From the NCBI GenBank assembly GCA_044377735.1, contig JBILYK010000033.1, forward strand, positions 1 to 34,972: a stretch of 34,972 bases of DNA. Reading direction: 5' to 3'. This document shows, piece by piece, positions 28,209-34,916 of the stretch. Position 1 is the first letter of the stretch; each line of letters starts with the position of its first letter. The notes beneath the pieces were generated by a model, which searched no databases, was not told the DNA's origin, and saw only the letters and a list, made by a program, of their open reading frames with translations. Source of the stretch: Tabrizicola_A sp044377735. GTDB lineage: Bacteria > Pseudomonadota > Alphaproteobacteria > Rhodobacterales > Rhodobacteraceae. Both the position numbers and the translations under genes were made by a program.

Positions 28209-28908
28209 TCCGCGCTGCACGTTTGGCGGCCTTGCGCGCCGCAACAGCGATGCGTTCCTCTTGCCCCAGCTTTTGCAACACCAGATCCGGCTGCGGGATG
28301 TGCGCGCCGGAATTGGTGGGCTTCACGATGAACCATGAGGCGTAATTGTTATAGCCGCCTTCCAGAATGCTTTCGGTCACCTGCAATGGCACCCCAATCT
28401 GCGCCACCAGATGATGCACGCCCCAAACCACCAAAGGCCAGCGCAGTGGGTCATAATCATCCCCCGCCAGAATGCCGCCGGGCTTCACCTTGGCATACCA
28501 ATCCAGAATGGTGCGCCCGCCCTCTTCGCCGGAATGGGCATAGCCATCGACATAGACAAAGTCGAAGAATTCATCAGGAAACAGCACATGCGCCTCGGCA
28601 AAGGTCATGCGCAGCAAATGATAGTTGCGGTCCAGTCCCACGGTTTGCAAGGCTTGGCGATACTGGTCCACATCGTGGTGGTCACTATAGGAGTCCACGC
28701 CCCAGAACCGGCGAAACCGACCCGAATTCAGCATCCGCCGCGAAAAGCCACCGCCCGCCACGCCCAGCTCAATGCCCAGATTGTCCGACCCCGTCAGCCC
28801 ATCAACCACATTCCACCGCCAGGTGCCGGGCACGATCTCCGGTTCGATATCGGGCATGTGTTGCAACGCAATCTGGAACAGCTCATCCGAGGTTCTTGGC
28901 TCTGTCAT
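28180..28908 (-). CDS. Class I SAM-dependent methyltransferase (Methyltransf_24 type)
   Basis: A 242-aa protein with a Rossmann-type SAM-binding motif GIELGVAGGGFSRRML (about residues 44-59), WGVDSY as the acidic post-I region, FDFVYVDGYAHSGEEGG, and KPGGILAGDDYD. This pattern is typical of methyltransferases in carbohydrate or surface-glycan loci, but the acceptor is unknown. Basic C-terminus (AARKAAKRAARIKD). It starts within the last four bases of the PstS-OmpA gene and its 3' end overlaps radC by 29 bases on the other strand. Confidence 0.85.
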   Translation of the reverse strand: MTEPRTSDELFQIALQHMPDIEPEIVPGTWRWNVVDGLTGSDNLGIELGVAGGGFSRRMLNSGRFRRFWGVDSYSDHHDVDQYRQALQTVGLDRNYHLLRMTFAEAHVLFPDEFFDFVYVDGYAHSGEEGGRTILDWYAKVKPGGILAGDDYDPLRWPLVVWGVHHLVAQIGVPLQVTESILEGGYNNYASWFIVKPTNSGAHIPQPDLVLQKLGQEERIAVAARKAAKRAARIKDTPPRES

Positions 28909-30419
28909 GGCGTGGTGTCCTTCCGGAATGCGGGCGTGATCCAGACTTCAACACGGCGATTCAACCGCCGACCTGCCGAGGTTTCATCGCAGGCCATTGG
29001 CAGCGCCTCGCCAAAGGCGGCCACCTGCGGTAGGGCCTCTTGGGCAAGCCCCGGCGCGGCCTGCTGCAAGGCGTGCAGCACTTGGTCCGCGCGCTGCAAG
29101 GACAGCTCACGATTGGCATCTGCAGCACCGGACCCATCAGAAAACCCGGCGAGAACAACTGTTTTCCCAGAAAACGCCCCTATCTCGATCAGTCGCGCCA
29201 GATCAACAAGACTGTCGCGGCTGTAGGGCTCCATCTCGGTTCTGCCATCCTGAAAGCGAAAGGTGAAAGACACCCGCTCAGCCCCCTGCATGGCCGCAAC
29301 AAGGCTTTGAAGATCGGCGAGCGTTGTCTCCTCGCCCGCATTCTGAATCGCGTTGATCAGCCGCAGCCCATCGGCAGCAATCGGCTGCTGTTCAAGGCTG
29401 CGGCCGACATATCCGGCCATTTCGACCGCGTCCTGCGCCGTGGGCATCGGCAGATAGTCGAGAAACTCACGCGCGACCAAGGGCAAGCGGCGGCGCGGGG
29501 TCAGGAAATAGACCGGCAGGGTCAGGGGATAATCCTCGGCCTTGACGGCCAGCGGGGTGGGCGACAGGGGAAATCCGCAACTGTCCGTTAAATCCAAGGG
29601 TTGCGCCGGCCCAACCAGCGAGCGCCCGGTGACCGCCAGCGCCCAAGGATCACGCGCTACCGCTTTGGCAAGATCGGCCGGAGTGTCATGCACCACAGTC
29701 GCCGCAATCTTTCGCCCCAGCCGGTCAGACAGCGCACGGTTCATATCCGCCCCTTCGGCCAATCCATGCAGGACCAGCGGCATATCTGGCCCCCCGAGAT
29801 CCGCCCAATTGGTCAAATCGCCCGTCAGCGCACGGGCAAGATCCGAGGTTGCAAGCCGGGGTAACGGGTTGTCGGTGGCACTTATTGCCACCAGCGGATC
29901 AAGCCCGATGGTGCGGACCCCAAAGGCGGGATCACTGGTCGAAGCCAGCACCAGTTCGGCCCGCCCGGCCGCCAGCGCCTCATGGGCGGCGGCGGGTGGC
30001 AAGGGTTGAAAGCTGAATTCGGCCAGCACCTTATTGGTCGCCGGATCACTCAGCAGCATTGGTGCGTCAGGAGAGGTCGATGTGGTCAGCGTCAGACCCT
30101 GATGCTTGGCAAAGCCCGCAATCAGCCCCGGCACCAGCGCCGCCCCAGCTTCGGGCGCACCGACGATCCGGATCATGGCCTTGGGTGCCGTTAAATCCGG
30201 GCAGGCCGGGCCATCACAGATCACGCCTTGGGCATCAATGGTCAAAAGGCCATATGCGCTGTCGATGCGGTAGAACTCACCGTCATAGCCCTGCAAAAGG
30301 CCGGAAATCGCCAACGCCCCATCGCGTGAGGTCAAAGTCACATCTTGGGCAAAAGCACGCTGGCAAAGACCCGAAAAGACAAGCGCGGCGAAAACCGCCG
30401 CGCGCATCAGGGCTGTCAT
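28905..30419 (-). CDS. PstS-like substrate-binding protein fused to an OmpA C-terminal domain
   Basis: A 504-aa exported protein. A signal peptide (1-24, ending AFA) is followed by a short Cys-containing region (C68, C73), then a PstS/PBP_like_2 phosphate-type binding region from about residue 80 to 330 (MIRIVGAPEAG, LTNWADLGG), and an OmpA-type peptidoglycan-binding domain at about 390-500 (LAGFSDGSGAADANRELSLQRA and NRRVEVWI, the latter with the conserved NRRVEV). It probably sits in the periplasm held to the cell wall; whether it still binds phosphate is unknown. It lies 17 bases downstream of the membrane-anchored gene at 31552 and overlaps the methyltransferase by ATGA. Confidence 0.87.
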   Translation of the reverse strand: MTALMRAAVFAALVFSGLCQRAFAQDVTLTSRDGALAISGLLQGYDGEFYRIDSAYGLLTIDAQGVICDGPACPDLTAPKAMIRIVGAPEAGAALVPGLIAGFAKHQGLTLTTSTSPDAPMLLSDPATNKVLAEFSFQPLPPAAAHEALAAGRAELVLASTSDPAFGVRTIGLDPLVAISATDNPLPRLATSDLARALTGDLTNWADLGGPDMPLVLHGLAEGADMNRALSDRLGRKIAATVVHDTPADLAKAVARDPWALAVTGRSLVGPAQPLDLTDSCGFPLSPTPLAVKAEDYPLTLPVYFLTPRRRLPLVAREFLDYLPMPTAQDAVEMAGYVGRSLEQQPIAADGLRLINAIQNAGEETTLADLQSLVAAMQGAERVSFTFRFQDGRTEMEPYSRDSLVDLARLIEIGAFSGKTVVLAGFSDGSGAADANRELSLQRADQVLHALQQAAPGLAQEALPQVAAFGEALPMACDETSAGRRLNRRVEVWITPAFRKDTTP

Positions 30420-30436
30420 AAAAATAACCTGATCCG

Positions 30437-31552
30437 TTAATTCAATGACGCCATATTCAGGTCAAGGAACAGATTCTTCAACACCAGATAATCACCCACG
30501 GCATCACATTCCGGCATCGCCAGCGTCAGATCGGTGACAAAGACACTGCCAGCGGTGCTGGTCAGGGTTTCGGCCAAAAGCTCACGCGCGCAGGTCTTGT
30601 CGGTGACGGCGGCTTCGATAACCACCTCGGGTTTGGCGGCTGGATCGGTGGGGAAGGTATAAACCTCGGCCAGAAGAGGGTTTTCGGTGTTTGAGTCACC
30701 CAGAAGCGACAGAAAACCACCCGTCGCCTGCATCCAGGCGGCTGGGCGATTCGGACTGGCGGCCGAGACATGGCCAGGCTCGCCATAGGCTGCGCCATTT
30801 TCAAAGGCATGAATCTGGAACGCGTCATCGGCCTGCCATTGCACGCCAAAACGGCGCAGCGTGGTCACTTCCGGCACGGCGATTGTGCCGCTGGCATCAT
30901 TGCCATCGGCGAAAGACAGCTCGACCTTCGCATCAACCTCCAGCGCGGGAATGGCGGTGAACAGCGCCCCCGTCGAGGTGGTCTGCGCCGTCACGGCAAG
31001 CCCCGCATGGCGCAGCGCAACACGTTGGTTTGGATGGCACGGAGCCAAGAGCGTGATGCCGATCATGGCATTCGCTTCGGTCATCAGGTCGAGAGTAACA
31101 TCGCAAGCGGCGGCAGGTGCCGGATCAACCGGTTCAGCTGTCTGAAGGCCATGCCCCACGGGTGCCATCAATGCACCCTTGGCCTGCACAGGCTCCTTCG
31201 GGGTGACACCAGAAGGATCAGCTGGACCAAGCGCTGCGCTGGTGGTGGCAGGCTTGATGACAGGCAGCATAACAGCCGCTGGAGACGGTGCGGCCACGCT
31301 CAAGGCGGCAGGTGCGGCGGCAACAGGCGCAACATCCTCCCGAACCGGAACCCCAAAGACCTGAGCCGTGTCGACCGGAGCCATTTCTGGGCCAGCGGCC
31401 AGGGTTTCCACCGTGGCCGGCTTCTTGGCCAGTTCTGCAGAGGCCACAGGTTTGGGTGCAGATGTGGCACCCATGTTCTGAACCAGATGCCCGGCCACCA
31501 AGGCCACCGCCAGCACCGCGATCCCGCGGGTTGCCTTGCGTTTGATATCCAT
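30437..31552 (-). CDS. Membrane-anchored Ala/Pro-rich periplasmic protein, unknown function
   Basis: A 371-aa protein with a basic N-terminus, one membrane anchor or uncleaved signal (about 8-25), a low-complexity Ala/Pro/Val linker (about 30-150), and a C-terminal domain of about 220 residues starting near ACDVTLDLMTEA with several cysteines. I do not recognise the domain. Start ATG 31552 is fixed by AGGGGG six bases upstream; the frame stays open to 31639 without support. First gene of a three-gene operon with the PstS-OmpA fusion and methyltransferase, which suggests a shared envelope role. The leader carries a perfect 7-bp palindrome. Confidence 0.82.
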   Translation of the reverse strand: MDIKRKATRGIAVLAVALVAGHLVQNMGATSAPKPVASAELAKKPATVETLAAGPEMAPVDTAQVFGVPVREDVAPVAAAPAALSVAAPSPAAVMLPVIKPATTSAALGPADPSGVTPKEPVQAKGALMAPVGHGLQTAEPVDPAPAAACDVTLDLMTEANAMIGITLLAPCHPNQRVALRHAGLAVTAQTTSTGALFTAIPALEVDAKVELSFADGNDASGTIAVPEVTTLRRFGVQWQADDAFQIHAFENGAAYGEPGHVSAASPNRPAAWMQATGGFLSLLGDSNTENPLLAEVYTFPTDPAAKPEVVIEAAVTDKTCARELLAETLTSTAGSVFVTDLTLAMPECDAVGDYLVLKNLFLDLNMASLN

Positions 31553-32118
31553 TGTCGCCCCCTGCACGCAGTTTCCTTGGTGCACAGTTGCGGACAAACA
31601 GGGCATTCCCGTGGCAGCATCTGGGAATGTTTCCGTCAAGGTAAAGATCAGGCGCTGGTTGCAGCGCTTGGCCTTGCGTCAGTTTTTCGTGACAGGGCTG
31701 CACGCATGAGAAACGCGATCAAACCCTTGCGCAGTCCCGGCTTGACCCCCTGCGAAACCAAAGTGAACGGATGCGGGTTGAGGTCAGCTTGTCAACAGAT
31801 TTGCAGTTCCATCTTGTCAGGCCGCATTTGGCGGCTTGGCGGACCGGGATGGCGCGGCGCGAGACCGGAAACAAGACGCATTTCATCTTCTTTGGTCTTG
31901 AAGGCCCCCTTATCAATTTGATTGATTGTTAAATCCAAAAGATATTTAAGCTAAATCTAAGAGCGAAGTCGGGTCTCAAAATCGCAAATATCGCGCATTA
32001 TTTGCTAATACTTTTAAAAAATACAGGCAATATCAGAGTGTTAGGAAAAATTTTGTTGTACAAAAGGCGACCCTCGCCTACACCACCAATGGTAGAAAAT
32101 ATGCAGTAGAAGACCAAG
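31553..32118. other. Non-coding boundary region between core chromosome and AT-rich segment
   Basis: This 566-base stretch has no convincing gene. The left part keeps the GC-rich composition of the core and includes an operator-like palindrome. From about 31905 the composition turns AT-rich and remains so to the end of the window, making this the likely edge of an acquired segment. Short frames here (31719-31916 minus; 31998-32285 minus) have no ribosome sites or recognisable products. I see no clear direct repeat marking an insertion border, but the other border is outside the window. Confidence 0.5.
31604..31629. promoter_or_regulatory. Palindromic operator candidate
   Basis: CATTCCC (31604-31610) and GGGAATG (31623-31629) are perfect complements separated by 12 bases, so the half-sites are 19 bases apart, close to two helical turns. 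It lies 52-77 bases upstream of the ATG at 31552, in a position to control the three-gene envelope operon. Confidence 0.4.
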
Positions 32119-32568
32119 ATGTTGACGAGGCTGACCCTCAAAATCTGGCATGACAGACCGAGACTTTCCCCAGTTTTCTGGTTCTGCACGGTGTTTGTAT
32201 ATTTAGTCGCGTCTTTGGCAATCGCCTCGCTCCTCTCGCCTGCATTAGACGAAGTCTTGCTGCGCCAAAACGCGCCAGAGATCATAGCAATAAAACTGAA
32301 TTACATCCGCTTACCTGGTATTTGTCTTTGCCTTGCCGTATTTCCATTCTTGTTGTGGCGCTCTCGCAGATACGCACTTAACTTCGTTAGCTTCTTCACT
32401 GCCGGTGCGGCAGTCATTTATATTGACGACCACATGGTGCTGTATGAGATCATACAGTATCCAAAGCTTCCAATCATCCAACTTGCTTTGTTTTTCCAGC
32501 CACTTGCCATCATGGCGTTGGTATGGATGACATTTGAACTGCACTTCAGGGCAAAGAATGGCTACTAA
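32119..32568 (+). CDS. Small multi-pass membrane protein, unknown function (A)
   Basis: A 149-aa protein with about four hydrophobic segments (near 18-40, 62-80, 86-102, 117-139). A charged IDDHM motif (D103, D104, H105) follows the third segment. I recognise no family. ATG 32119 has only a weak purine-rich site upstream. It overlaps gene B by 11 bases, so the two are surely co-translated. Codon use is AT-shifted as in the rest of this segment. Possible roles (immunity, sensing, transport) are guesses. Confidence 0.7.
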   Translation: MLTRLTLKIWHDRPRLSPVFWFCTVFVYLVASLAIASLLSPALDEVLLRQNAPEIIAIKLNYIRLPGICLCLAVFPFLLWRSRRYALNFVSFFTAGAAVIYIDDHMVLYEIIQYPKLPIIQLALFFQPLAIMALVWMTFELHFRAKNGY

Positions 32569-33049
32569 ACCCATGAAAAGAAAACTGGATGATGAAGAGT
32601 ATCAGGCACTCTTGAACGTGTTCAGCGGGCAGGCATCTGGTTTTCGGAAAATGTCTGACCAGATCCTGAAGTTCAAAGTGGCGTTCTACTTTGTGAACAT
32701 CTACGCCATTTCCATGGTGTTGGTTTATTACATCGTGGCCAACTTTCTATTGGAGCATATCAATCCAGAGTTTGTGCAGCATAGCTATCTAGATCTGCTG
32801 GGCAAACGTGCGTTCGTGTTCTTCTGGCTGCTTAGTGCCTTCAACATGGCTTTCTACTTTGGAATTGGCTTTCGGTTCACAGTGGGCGTGTTGCTGCTCT
32901 ACACCATCAACGCCACGTTCGAGCAATTTCTTGTAATTCATAGTAATTTCGGAATTTTCGAAACCCCCATCTTCTCAGCCTATGCCCTGTCCCGCCCAGT
33001 GTTCATGCTGGCACTACTGGGCCTTTTGCTATTCTACAAGAATGAGTAG
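32558..33049 (+). CDS. Small multi-pass membrane protein, unknown function (B)
   Basis: A 163-aa protein: a charged cytoplasmic N-terminus of about 38 residues (MKRKLDDEEYQ), then about four hydrophobic segments (41-65, 84-103, 107-120, 141-160) and a short KNE tail. The last 50 residues resemble the last 50 of gene A in spacing and pattern, suggesting distant paralogy. ATG 32558 has CAGGG upstream and sits inside the end of gene A; the longer frame from 32534 lacks a site. No family recognised. Confidence 0.75.
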   Translation: MATKPMKRKLDDEEYQALLNVFSGQASGFRKMSDQILKFKVAFYFVNIYAISMVLVYYIVANFLLEHINPEFVQHSYLDLLGKRAFVFFWLLSAFNMAFYFGIGFRFTVGVLLLYTINATFEQFLVIHSNFGIFETPIFSAYALSRPVFMLALLGLLLFYKNE

Positions 33050-33097
33050 GTCTCTTTACCACTCGGTCCTAGGCAGATATCGATCGATTGCCTGACG

Positions 33098-33115
33098 CTT
33101 ACACCGATGTGTAAG
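33098..33115. repeat. Perfect 7-bp inverted repeat
   Basis: CTTACAC (33098-33104), loop CGAT, GTGTAAG (33109-33115). It follows the membrane-protein pair. Confidence 0.7.
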
Positions 33116-33119
33116 GACT

Positions 33120-33236
33120 ATGAGCCAAGCCATCCGCACTGCCGTCGCCAATGGCGAAACCGTCAAAGGCTTGCCTTCAAGCACAATGAGACCAGAGCCG
33201 ACACTTACCAAAACCCCCCACCTAAAACACGCCTGA
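33120..33236 (+). CDS. Doubtful 38-aa small ORF
   Basis: An ATG at 33120 preceded closely by AAGGA opens a 38-codon frame (MSQAIRTAVANGETVKGLPS...) with GC-ending codons in its first half, unlike the surrounding DNA. The ribosome site is only two bases from the ATG and overlaps the inverted repeat at 33098-33115. It may be a remnant of an older gene or nothing. No homology is claimed. Confidence 0.2.
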   Translation: MSQAIRTAVANGETVKGLPSSTMRPEPTLTKTPHLKHA

Positions 33237-33305
33237 TCTACAGGGTTGTTTTGGGTCGCAAGGCTGAATGCCCTAATCCGTCTGAAGCCCAGGCTCAGAG
33301 CTTTC

Positions 33306-33329
33306 CGTGGCAGTGTTTAAAATGCCACG
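33306..33329. repeat. Perfect 7-bp inverted repeat with AT loop
   Basis: CGTGGCA (33306-33312) and TGCCACG (33323-33329) flank the 10-base AT-rich loop GTGTTTAAAA. Confidence 0.7.
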
Positions 33330-33383
33330 TTAGTTGTTAACCTATTGAAAATACTATATTAAATACCACAAATTCTCTAGCGC

Positions 33384-33398
33384 CTAACAATATGTTAG
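33384..33398. repeat. 6-bp inverted repeat after the DUF6641-like gene
   Basis: CTAACA (33384-33389), ATA, TGTTAG (33393-33398), 15 bases beyond the stop of the minus-strand gene. It could form a weak 3' hairpin of that transcript; no T tract follows. Confidence 0.45.
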
Positions 33399-33413
33399 AC
33401 CTAAGTCATTGTT

Positions 33414-33836
33414 TTAAATCACTTTTTTGGTGTATCGCTTAACTTGACTGATAAGGATCTTATCAAATTCACCGCCAAGCACCGCAAGCTTGAGATTTCT
33501 CAGTGTAACCTCCAGTACTTCCTTACCCGCAAGCTCAATCGCATTCTTACCCTTTGCAAGTTCCAAAGGTGTGCTGCCATAGCGCACGGTCAACAGTAGC
33601 TGCCCACTAACAGTCTCGATCCACCAGCATTTGATCCGCTTGGGTCGCTCAAACATACGCTCAACACCGTCTTCACCTAAGTTCCATACTGATTTTGTGG
33701 GACGATAGTTGGGGTCTGCGGCTAATTTAATTTGCTGTTCGATCTTTTCAGCAAGTTTGTGTCGCCGCAAAGCAGCGGGGTTACGCATTTCTTTGCTGTT
33801 ATATTCTGATAGGCTAACGCTGGTTAAAAAGTTCAT
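33414..33836 (-). CDS. DUF6641-like protein of phages/plasmids
   Basis: A 140-aa protein, basic in the first 70 residues (PAALRRHKLAEKIEQQIKLA, then RPTKSVWN, RPKRIKCWW) and ending in a region with LTVRYGSTPLELAKGKNAIEL. The PKR-x-WW followed by VRYG and ELAKGKNAIE pattern matches what I recall of DUF6641 proteins carried by phages and plasmids; the match is from memory. Function unknown. I chose ATG 33836 because GGAGG (33842-33846) is five bases upstream; the frame continues to 34052 across the divergent promoter region of the next gene, which is unlikely to be translated. Confidence 0.72.
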   Translation of the reverse strand: MNFLTSVSLSEYNSKEMRNPAALRRHKLAEKIEQQIKLAADPNYRPTKSVWNLGEDGVERMFERPKRIKCWWIETVSGQLLLTVRYGSTPLELAKGKNAIELAGKEVLEVTLRNLKLAVLGGEFDKILISQVKRYTKKVI

Positions 33837-33953
33837 CATATCCTCCATCTCTTCACAAAGCATGTGTTCAATTGGAACATAGAGCAACCTAAAAGATTTA
33901 AGATGTAGTGATATCATAATTGGTGATAATTCAATGAAATTCGCACTAAATCG

Positions 33954-33981
33954 TTGCTTTTTACTAAATATGTAGTAATAT
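33954..33981 (+). promoter_or_regulatory. Promoter with embedded inverted repeat for the HUH-motif gene
   Basis: TTGCTT (33954-33959) and TAATAT (33976-33981) are 16 bases apart, 23 bases before the ATG at 34005. Between and across them lies a 6-bp inverted repeat, TTACTA (33961-33966) and TAGTAA (33973-33978), suited to repressor binding over the -10 box. The 13-mer CTTTTTACTAAAT inside this element (33957-33969) recurs in the leader of the next gene at 34793-34805. Confidence 0.5.
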
Positions 33982-34004
33982 GGATCAATTAGAAGGACAT
34001 AATT

Positions 34005-34565
34005 ATGAGCCAAGTTAATTGGATAAGTTCCAAACAAAAGTGGCACGAACAAGAGTTAGTCAATGAATGGCTGCTTCCCCAAATCAAAGATAATCCCAAA
34101 GCCGTCTTCCTGACCCTTAAGTTCCGCCACAAACAAACGGCAACCAAACAGAACGATGACATATCCATCCAACATGCCCAAAGACTGTTACGGATATTTC
34201 TTCGTAAGCTGGACATGCATTACTTCAGCCAACGTGCCGTAACCAAGCACCTTGCAGGCGTACCTCGCATGGTGTTTCAGCATATGGGGGCTGGGGGTGA
34301 CAATGTGCATTACCACATCGTTGCTCTGCCCCATGTTGATCCTGAAGATTTTGTTCGAGTTGCAGAAGAAAAATGGGCTTCGTTGGACACACATGGCTGG
34401 ATAGACCACAACAATAGTTGGTTCGAAGAGGTTGGTTCAGACTACGAGGAACTGAAAGACGCTACACTTTATGCTGCACGTGAAGTACACAAACTGGGCG
34501 CTGAAAACAGCTGGATGATATTTCAAACCATCCCTTACACCCCTTCCATAGAGCAGACGGCTTAG
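34005..34565 (+). CDS. Putative HUH-superfamily Rep/relaxase-like endonuclease, single domain
   Basis: A 186-aa protein in which I see the three motifs of HUH nucleases in order and with normal spacing: motif 1 FLTLKF (residues 35-40), motif 2 HYHIV (His102 and His104 as metal ligands), and motif 3 with Tyr156 followed by Lys163 (LYAAREVHK). Such enzymes nick single-stranded DNA in plasmid and phage rolling-circle replication, transfer or transposition. There is no helicase domain. ATG 34005 has AGAAGGA seven bases upstream. It is divergent from the DUF6641-like gene and is followed by a hairpin and tandem repeats that could be its target. No named family recognised, so the assignment is motif-based. 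Confidence 0.6.
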   Translation: MSQVNWISSKQKWHEQELVNEWLLPQIKDNPKAVFLTLKFRHKQTATKQNDDISIQHAQRLLRIFLRKLDMHYFSQRAVTKHLAGVPRMVFQHMGAGGDNVHYHIVALPHVDPEDFVRVAEEKWASLDTHGWIDHNNSWFEEVGSDYEELKDATLYAAREVHKLGAENSWMIFQTIPYTPSIEQTA

Positions 34566-34602
34566 ACACTACGTGACAAGACGGTGCGCTTCCTGCGCTA
34601 CA

Positions 34603-34629
34603 AGTGTGCTTGCTTTGGGCAGGCATACT
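34603..34629. repeat. 11-bp stem-loop downstream of the HUH-motif gene
   Basis: Arms 34603-34613 and 34619-34629 pair over 11 positions (nine Watson-Crick, two G-T) around the loop TTTGG. It lies 37 bases after the stop codon with no T tract, so an intrinsic terminator is unlikely. A nicking-site hairpin for the adjacent nuclease is an attractive reading. It overlaps the first base pairs of the tandem repeat at 34624. Confidence 0.6.
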
Positions 34630-34729
34630 GCGTAAGCATGTCAAACTATTATTAATCAAATAATGTTTTATTACTTCAAACTGCGCAAGTATATCTAAAT
34701 ATCATTAATCAAATAATATTATCCAAATT
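34624..34729. repeat. Two-unit 53-bp degenerate tandem repeat (iteron-like)
   Basis: Units 34624-34676 and 34677-34729 agree at 40 of 53 positions by my direct alignment without gaps. The best conserved parts are ACTGCGYAAG near the start and a 14-base exact core ATTAATCAAATAAT (34651-34664 and 34704-34717). A third unit is not recognisable on either side. The AT-rich core next to a Rep-like gene resembles origin iterons or a DNA-unwinding region. Confidence 0.75.
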
Positions 34730-34820
34730 CAAAACATTTAATAAATAGCTTGGTTCAAATACATCAAAGCAGATAGATATCCAAAGTAAAGACTTTTTAC
34801 TAAATGAATATGAGAAGAAA

Positions 34821-34876
34821 ATGCAAGTGATGCTTGCGAAGCAAGAGGATACTTGCTGCTTGCTGCAAAGCAAGCA
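34821..34876 (+). promoter_or_regulatory. Leader with alternating GCAAG/CTTGC elements
   Basis: Six complementary pentamers occur in 52 bases: GCAAG 34823, CTTGC 34833, GCAAG 34841, CTTGC 34852, CTTGC 34859, GCAAG 34870. They allow mutually exclusive hairpins, for example 34833-34845 (5-bp stem, GAA loop) and 34857-34876 (7-bp stem TGCTTGC/GCAAGCA). The array ends 40 bases before the next ATG. A second small hairpin (CTCC 34897-34900 with GGAG 34907-34910) can hide that gene's ribosome site. An RNA switch, attenuator or ori-type structure is possible. Confidence 0.5.
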
Positions 34877-34916
34877 TAACAATCAAAGATAAATATCTCC
34901 ATACAAGGAGCTATAC

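Larger units (their letters stand above)
33050..33413. other. Non-coding region rich in perfect inverted repeats
   Basis: This 364-base gap between gene B and the DUF6641-like gene has no convincing coding sequence but contains three perfect inverted repeats (33098-33115, 33306-33329, 33384-33398). None has a T tract on a useful strand. The leftmost is 49 bases after the gene B stop and may act as its 3' hairpin. Confidence 0.5.

Noticed and set aside
31998..32285. 95-aa minus-strand frame
   Set aside because: Overlaps the start of membrane protein A, has no ribosome site and no recognisable features apart from a hydrophobic stretch.
33107..33340. 77-aa plus-strand frame in the inverted-repeat-rich gap
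   Set aside because: It starts inside a perfect inverted repeat, has no ribosome site, and runs through a second inverted repeat; composition is not protein-like.
33836..34052. 72-residue N-terminal extension of the DUF6641-like protein
   Set aside because: It would run across the promoter and start of the divergent HUH-motif gene; a GGAGG five bases before ATG 33836 supports the shorter form.
34624..34729. Possible CRISPR array
   Set aside because: Only two adjoining degenerate 53-bp units, without unique spacers, and no cas genes in the window.
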